From assembly GCA_024128875.1 (NCBI GenBank), contig JAMYFF010000001.1, positions 806,001-870,000 on the forward strand: a stretch of DNA of 64,000 bases, read 5' to 3'. Source of the stretch: Salinilacustrithrix flava (GTDB lineage: Bacteria > Actinomycetota > Acidimicrobiia > Acidimicrobiales > Salinilacustritrichaceae). Positions 60,033 to 64,000 of this stretch are shown in pieces. Below the pieces are notes generated by a model that ran no database searches, was not told the origin of the DNA, and saw nothing but the letters and a program-made list of their open reading frames with translations. Each line of letters opens with the position of its first letter. The first letter of the stretch is position 1. The position numbers were made by a program, and so were the translations under genes.

Positions 60033-60934
60033 CCGCGAGCACACCCGACAGCGCGGTAACCGTCGCCCGGGTCCGGGGTCGAGGCCTGCGCCGCTTCGCC
60101 CGACGCTTCCTGCGGCAGCGGACCGCCTTGGTCGCCGCGGGCTTCCTGCTGCTCATGGTGCTCGTGGCGCTCTTCGCCGACGTGCTGGCTCCCCACGACC
60201 CGGACGCCCAGACGTTGCGGGACACCCTCCTCTCACCGTTGACCGACGGCCACGTTCTCGGCACCGACGAGCTCGGGCGTGACGTCCTCAGTCGGCTCAT
60301 CCACGCCGCCCGGGTGTCGCTGCTCGCCGCGGTGATCGCAGTGTCCGTGGGGTTCGTGCTCGGCGTGCCGTTGGGGTTGATCTCGGGCTACGTGGGCGGC
60401 TGGGTGGACACGGTGTTGCAGCGCATCACCGACGCGGTGATGTCGTTCCCGCCCCTGATCCTTGCCATCGCCGTGATCGCAGTCCTCGGGCCCAGCCTCA
60501 CGAACGCGATGCTCGCGGTGGGGTTGGTCTTCGCCCCGCGGTTCTTGCGCCTGGTCCGTGCCAGCGTGCTCAGCGTCCGGGAGCAGACCTACATCGAGGC
60601 GGCCAAGACGATCGGCACACCGATGCCGGTGATCGTGCTCCGGCACGTGCTGCCGAACGTGCTCTCTCCCATGATCGTCCAGATGTCGCTGGCGGCGGGT
60701 TTCTCGCTCCTCGCCGAGGCCGGTCTGAGCTTCCTCGGCCTCGGTGTGCAGCCGCCGGATTCCTCCTGGGGTTCGATGATGGGACGGGCGTTCCGGGAGC
60801 TCAACCAGCAGACCTGGCTCATCGTCTGGCCCGGGTTGATGATCGTCTTCACGGTGTTGGCGTTCAACGTGCTGGGCGACGCCCTGAGCGATGCGCTGGG
60901 GCGCGAGATCCGGGAGGGCAACGACGATGAGTGA
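60029..60934 (+). CDS. ABC importer permease (OppC/DppC family)
   Basis: This 301-residue protein has a basic N-terminus, then LFADVLAPHDPDAQ, GTDELGRDVLSRLIHAARVSL and EQTYIEAAKTIGTPMPVIVLRHVLPN as the coupling loop, and AGLSFLGLGVQPPDSSWGSMM at the end; all are classic OppC features. It forms the channel with the upstream permease. Its end overlaps the next ATPase by eight bases. Confidence 0.94.
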   Translation: MTASTPDSAVTVARVRGRGLRRFARRFLRQRTALVAAGFLLLMVLVALFADVLAPHDPDAQTLRDTLLSPLTDGHVLGTDELGRDVLSRLIHAARVSLLAAVIAVSVGFVLGVPLGLISGYVGGWVDTVLQRITDAVMSFPPLILAIAVIAVLGPSLTNAMLAVGLVFAPRFLRLVRASVLSVREQTYIEAAKTIGTPMPVIVLRHVLPNVLSPMIVQMSLAAGFSLLAEAGLSFLGLGVQPPDSSWGSMMGRAFRELNQQTWLIVWPGLMIVFTVLAFNVLGDALSDALGREIREGNDDE

Positions 60935-61943
60935 TTCGACGGCACGTCAGCTCGACGAGGCGAGCCCGGTGCTCGCCATCGACGGCCTCGGGGTCGAGTT
61001 CGCCTCCGAGCACGGCTGGTTGCGGGTCCTCGATGAGGTGTCCTTCGCCGTGGGGCCACGGGAGACGGTGGGCCTGGTGGGCGAGTCGGGCTCCGGCAAG
61101 AGCGTGACCAGCCTGTCGGTGCTCGGTCTCCTCCCGCGCCGGTCGAGCCGGGTGGTGGGAGACATCCGGCTCCGGGGACGGGAGCTCGGTGGACTGTCCA
61201 CGGCAGAGCTCGAGGACGTCCGGGGCCGGGAGATCGCGATGATCTTCCAGGAGCCGATGACGAGCCTGAACCCCGCGTTCACGATCGGCGACCAGATCGT
61301 CGCCGTGGTCCGCCGTCATCTCGGGTGGACGAAGAAGCAGGCCAGGGCGCATGCGATCGAGATGCTCGGCCACGTGGGGATCCCGAACCCCCGCCAGCGC
61401 GTGTCTGAGTACCCCCACCAGTTCTCCGGTGGCATGCGACAGCGGGCGATGATCGCCCTCGCGCTGTCGTGCCGACCACGCCTGCTGATCGCGGACGAGC
61501 CGACGACCGCCCTCGACGTCACCATCCAGGCGCAGATCCTCGACCTGATCCGGGAGATGGCCGAGGAGAACGACATGTCGGTCCTGTTCGTCACCCACGA
61601 CCTCGGTGTGGTTGCCGACATCTGCGATCGCGTCGTGGTGATGTACGCCGGGCAGGTCGTCGAGGAGGGAACGGCGGAGGAGGTGTTCTGTACCCCTCGC
61701 CACCCCTATACCGAGGGTCTGCTGCGAGCCATGCCAGACGTCGAGGACCACGTCCGCGAGCTCGTGCCGATCCCGGGCACCGTGCCGCCACCCTGGGAGT
61801 TTCCCGCCGGCTGCCGGTTCGCGGATCGCTGCTCCTATGCGCAGGACCGCTGTCGGCAACCGGTTGCGCTGACGGAGCTGGGGCCGCGACGCGCCGTCCG
61901 CTGTCATCGGTTCGACGAGCTCGACCTCGAGGGGGCGTCGTGA
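60927..61943 (+). CDS. ABC importer ATPase (OppD/DppD family)
   Basis: This 338-residue ATPase has Walker A GESGSGKS near residue 54, FQEPMTSLNPAF, signature FSGGMRQRAMIALAL, Walker B LLIADEPTTALD and the His of FVTHDLGVVADICDRV. The C-terminal oligopeptide/dipeptide domain includes GCRFADRCSYAQDRC, which in this family can bind an iron-sulfur cluster. It energises uptake together with the next gene. Confidence 0.95.
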   Translation: MSDSTARQLDEASPVLAIDGLGVEFASEHGWLRVLDEVSFAVGPRETVGLVGESGSGKSVTSLSVLGLLPRRSSRVVGDIRLRGRELGGLSTAELEDVRGREIAMIFQEPMTSLNPAFTIGDQIVAVVRRHLGWTKKQARAHAIEMLGHVGIPNPRQRVSEYPHQFSGGMRQRAMIALALSCRPRLLIADEPTTALDVTIQAQILDLIREMAEENDMSVLFVTHDLGVVADICDRVVVMYAGQVVEEGTAEEVFCTPRHPYTEGLLRAMPDVEDHVRELVPIPGTVPPPWEFPAGCRFADRCSYAQDRCRQPVALTELGPRRAVRCHRFDELDLEGAS

Positions 61944-62989
61944 ACGACCAGGCTGCCGTCCCGGCAGGCACGTCCGGGAAGACCCCGCTCCTCGAGGTCG
62001 ATGACCTCGAGGTCGCCTACCGCATCGGACGCGGCCGGCGAGCGCAGGACCTCATCGCCGTGTCCGGCGTGAGCTTCCACATCGACCACGGTGAGACCTT
62101 CGCCGTGGTCGGGGAGTCCGGTTCGGGCAAGTCCACCACGGCACGGGCCATCACCCGCACGCTGCCGGTCCGTGCCGGCAACATCCGTCTCGGTGGGCGG
62201 GAGCTGACCGAGCTATCCGGCCGCGAGCTCCGTCGTATCCGCTCGGATGTCCAGATGGTCTTCCAGGACCCGTACTCGTCGCTGAACCCGTCCATGCTCA
62301 TCCGGGATTCCATCGCCGAGCCGCTGCGGGTCCACACCGACCTCGATTCGCACGCCAGGGATGCCGCGGCCCACGACCTGATCCAGGCGGTCGGCCTCCT
62401 CCCCGAGCACCTCAACCGATACCCCTACGAGTTCTCCGGCGGTCAGCGCCAGCGGATCGCCATCGCCCGTGCCATCGCCACGAGCCCGTCGCTGGTCATC
62501 TGCGACGAGGCGCTCAGCGCGCTCGACGTCTCGACGCAGAACCAGATCATCCGGTTGCTGGAGGAGATTCGCCAGACGAAGTCGGTGGCCTATCTGTTCA
62601 TCGCCCACGACCTGGCGGTGGTGCGACACATCGCCGACCGGGTCGGCGTGATGTACCTCGGGCGGATGATGGAGAGCGGTCCGACCGAACGGGTGTACAA
62701 CGCACCCGCGCACCCGTACACCGAGGCGCTCCTGTCCGCCGTCCCCGTCCCGCACCCCCGCCGTCAGCGGGCGCGGCGCCGAATGCTGCTCCCGGGCGAC
62801 GTCCCGAACCCGCTCGAGCCGCCGTCCGGCTGCGTGTTCCGCACGCGGTGTCCGCGGGCGATGGACATCTGCGCGGAGGAGGTGCCGATGCCCTTCCCCG
62901 CGGTGGGCGGCGGCGAGGTGGCCTGCCACCTCCACACCAGCGGGCCCGAGCTCGGTGGTGAGAGCGTCCGCGTCCTCTCCACCGCCTGA
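61940..62989 (+). CDS. ABC importer ATPase (OppF/DppF family)
   Basis: This 349-residue ATPase has Walker A GESGSGKSTTARAI, FQDPYSSLNPSM, signature FSGGQRQRIAIARAI, Walker B LVICDEALSALDV and the His of FIAHDLAVVRHIADRV. The C-terminal CVFRTRCPRAMDIC is the cysteine motif of the family. The Walker-B region has ALSAL in place of PVSAL, a mild change. It overlaps oppD by four bases. Confidence 0.95.
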   Translation: MNDQAAVPAGTSGKTPLLEVDDLEVAYRIGRGRRAQDLIAVSGVSFHIDHGETFAVVGESGSGKSTTARAITRTLPVRAGNIRLGGRELTELSGRELRRIRSDVQMVFQDPYSSLNPSMLIRDSIAEPLRVHTDLDSHARDAAAHDLIQAVGLLPEHLNRYPYEFSGGQRQRIAIARAIATSPSLVICDEALSALDVSTQNQIIRLLEEIRQTKSVAYLFIAHDLAVVRHIADRVGVMYLGRMMESGPTERVYNAPAHPYTEALLSAVPVPHPRRQRARRRMLLPGDVPNPLEPPSGCVFRTRCPRAMDICAEEVPMPFPAVGGGEVACHLHTSGPELGGESVRVLSTA

Positions 62990-63015
62990 CCGTCAAGACG
63001 CCTACAGGAGGCCTC

Positions 63016-64000
63016 ATGTTCCCCGGCAACCACGTCGACGCCCGCGGTGATCGGCCAGCGATCATCATGGGCGGCTCCGAAGCCGTCGTCACGTACGCAG
63101 CGCTCGACGCTGGTGCGAACCGGTTCTCCCGCGTGCTGCGCGACCTCGGTGTGCGCCCCGGAGATCACGTGGCGTTCATGATCGAGAACCACCCTCGCTT
63201 CTACGAGGTGGTGTGGGGTGCCCACTACGCAGGGGCGATCTACACGGCGATCAGCACCAGGCTCGTGGCGGAGGAGGTCCGCTACATCATCGAGGACTGC
63301 GGTGCGCAGGTCGTGGTGACCACCAAGGCGCTGGCCGACGTGGTCGATCAGGCGCTGGACGGTGTCAGCGCTGTCGACGCCCGGCTGGTCATCGGTGGTC
63401 GTGTCGACGGTTTCGACGAGTACGAGACTCTCGTGGAGAGCGCTGATCCGTCGCCGCTCCCGAACCGGATCGCCGGCGTCGATATGCTCTACTCGTCCGG
63501 GACCACCGGACGGCCCAAGGGTGTGCTGCCGGAGTTCGAGGAACGTCCGCTCGACGAGCTGGCGACACTGGGGAACGCCACCGCTGGCCTCTTCGGCGTC
63601 GGTGCAGACACCGTGTACCTGTCGCCCGCACCGCTCTACCACGCCGCGCCGCTGCGGATGAACATGTCCATTCATCGGGCCGGGGGCACCTCGGTGATCA
63701 TGGAGCGGTTCGACGCGGAGGAGTTCCTCCGACAGGTGGAGGCGCATCAGGTCACCCACACGCAGGTCGTTCCGACGATGTTCATCCGCATGTTGAAGCT
63801 CCCTGCGGAGGTCCGCGAGCGCTACGACGTCTCCTCGCTCCGGACGGCCATCCACGCCGCCGCACCCTGCCCGGTGGAGGTCAAGCGCCAGATGATCGAG
63901 TGGTGGGGCCCCATCATCCACGAGTACTACGCCGGAACCGAGGGCAACGGGTTCGTCCACTGCGACAGCGAGCAGTGGCTGGCGCACCCTGGCACCGTGG
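63016..64000 (+). CDS. acyl-CoA synthetase (AMP-forming), C-terminus outside window
   Basis: The frame is open from ATG 63016, with AGGAGG upstream, to the window end, 328 codons. It has the N-terminal start of ANL enzymes (FPGNHVDARGDRPAII), VAFMIENHPRFYEVVWGAHYAGAIY, the ATP-phosphate loop YSSGTTGRPKG near residue 160, LSPAPLYHAAPLR, and YAGTEGNG, the A5 region. The last 150-200 residues with the hinge and catalytic Lys are missing. It would activate a carboxylic acid to its CoA thioester, probably the cargo of the importer upstream, 26 bases away. Confidence 0.92.
   Translation, partial: MFPGNHVDARGDRPAIIMGGSEAVVTYAALDAGANRFSRVLRDLGVRPGDHVAFMIENHPRFYEVVWGAHYAGAIYTAISTRLVAEEVRYIIEDCGAQVVVTTKALADVVDQALDGVSAVDARLVIGGRVDGFDEYETLVESADPSPLPNRIAGVDMLYSSGTTGRPKGVLPEFEERPLDELATLGNATAGLFGVGADTVYLSPAPLYHAAPLRMNMSIHRAGGTSVIMERFDAEEFLRQVEAHQVTHTQVVPTMFIRMLKLPAEVRERYDVSSLRTAIHAAAPCPVEVKRQMIEWWGPIIHEYYAGTEGNGFVHCDSEQWLAHPGTV

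Overview
The window is very GC-rich DNA in which almost every base is coding. Its gene content points to an actinobacterium: a BldC-type regulator, an MshC-like ligase, a clpS-DUF2017 pair, and an actinobacterial-style caa3 oxidase locus with ctaA and ctaB. An Acidimicrobiia-like lineage is my inference from the mix of genes; it is not proven by any sequence here. No stretch longer than 300 bases lacks a gene, and I saw no rRNA genes or CRISPR arrays.

Layout. (1) 1-3274: a partial unknown gene, a Leu/Val-type amino-acid dehydrogenase, bldC and an ACT-domain malic enzyme. (2) 3299-22322, all on the minus strand: a surface-polysaccharide locus read from 22322 downwards. It holds two left-handed beta-helix acyltransferases, ten glycosyltransferase genes, a short Wzz-like protein, a Wzy/ligase-like protein, a Wzx-like flippase fused to a beta-propeller, an SGNH hydrolase, a phosphoglycosyl transferase and a secreted CAP-domain protein. 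Most genes overlap the next by 1-7 bases, which suggests one translationally coupled transcript. A secreted glycosidase-like gene diverges from its promoter region. (3) 24066-27322: an OsmC-like gene, a ParDE toxin-antitoxin pair, then a 1.55-kb relic integrated in tRNA-Phe. The relic is bounded by a perfect 46-bp direct repeat and carries a broken tyrosine recombinase and a coupled two-gene module. tRNA-Phe, tRNA-Asp and tRNA-Glu follow on the minus strand. (4) 27418-33066: an S51-like protein fused to cysteinyl-tRNA-synthetase C-terminal domains, an alpha/beta hydrolase, two Gfo/Idh/MocA oxidoreductases (one carrying a ThuA-like domain), DUF2017 and clpS. (5) 33069-44475: a respiratory oxidase locus with heme A synthesis (ctaA, ctaB), a degenerate subunit I/III pair, then canonical subunits II, I, III and IV. 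A MOSC gene and a CtaG-like assembly factor follow. (6) 44488-56565: mixed metabolic, ABC export, cell-wall hydrolase, HD, SDR, RpiB-like, GNAT, hydrolase and MFS genes. (7) 56574-64000: a TetR regulator facing a complete Opp-type ABC importer and an acyl-CoA ligase that runs off the window.

Two themes stand out. First, many single genes begin right after a TANNNT (or CANNNT) hexamer spaced exactly six bases from the start codon, which fits leaderless transcription and helps fix several starts. Second, there are several unusual fusions, plus a cytochrome oxidase subunit I homologue that keeps the low-spin heme histidines but has lost all copper-B and high-spin heme ligands. That homologue is the strongest candidate here for an undescribed function.
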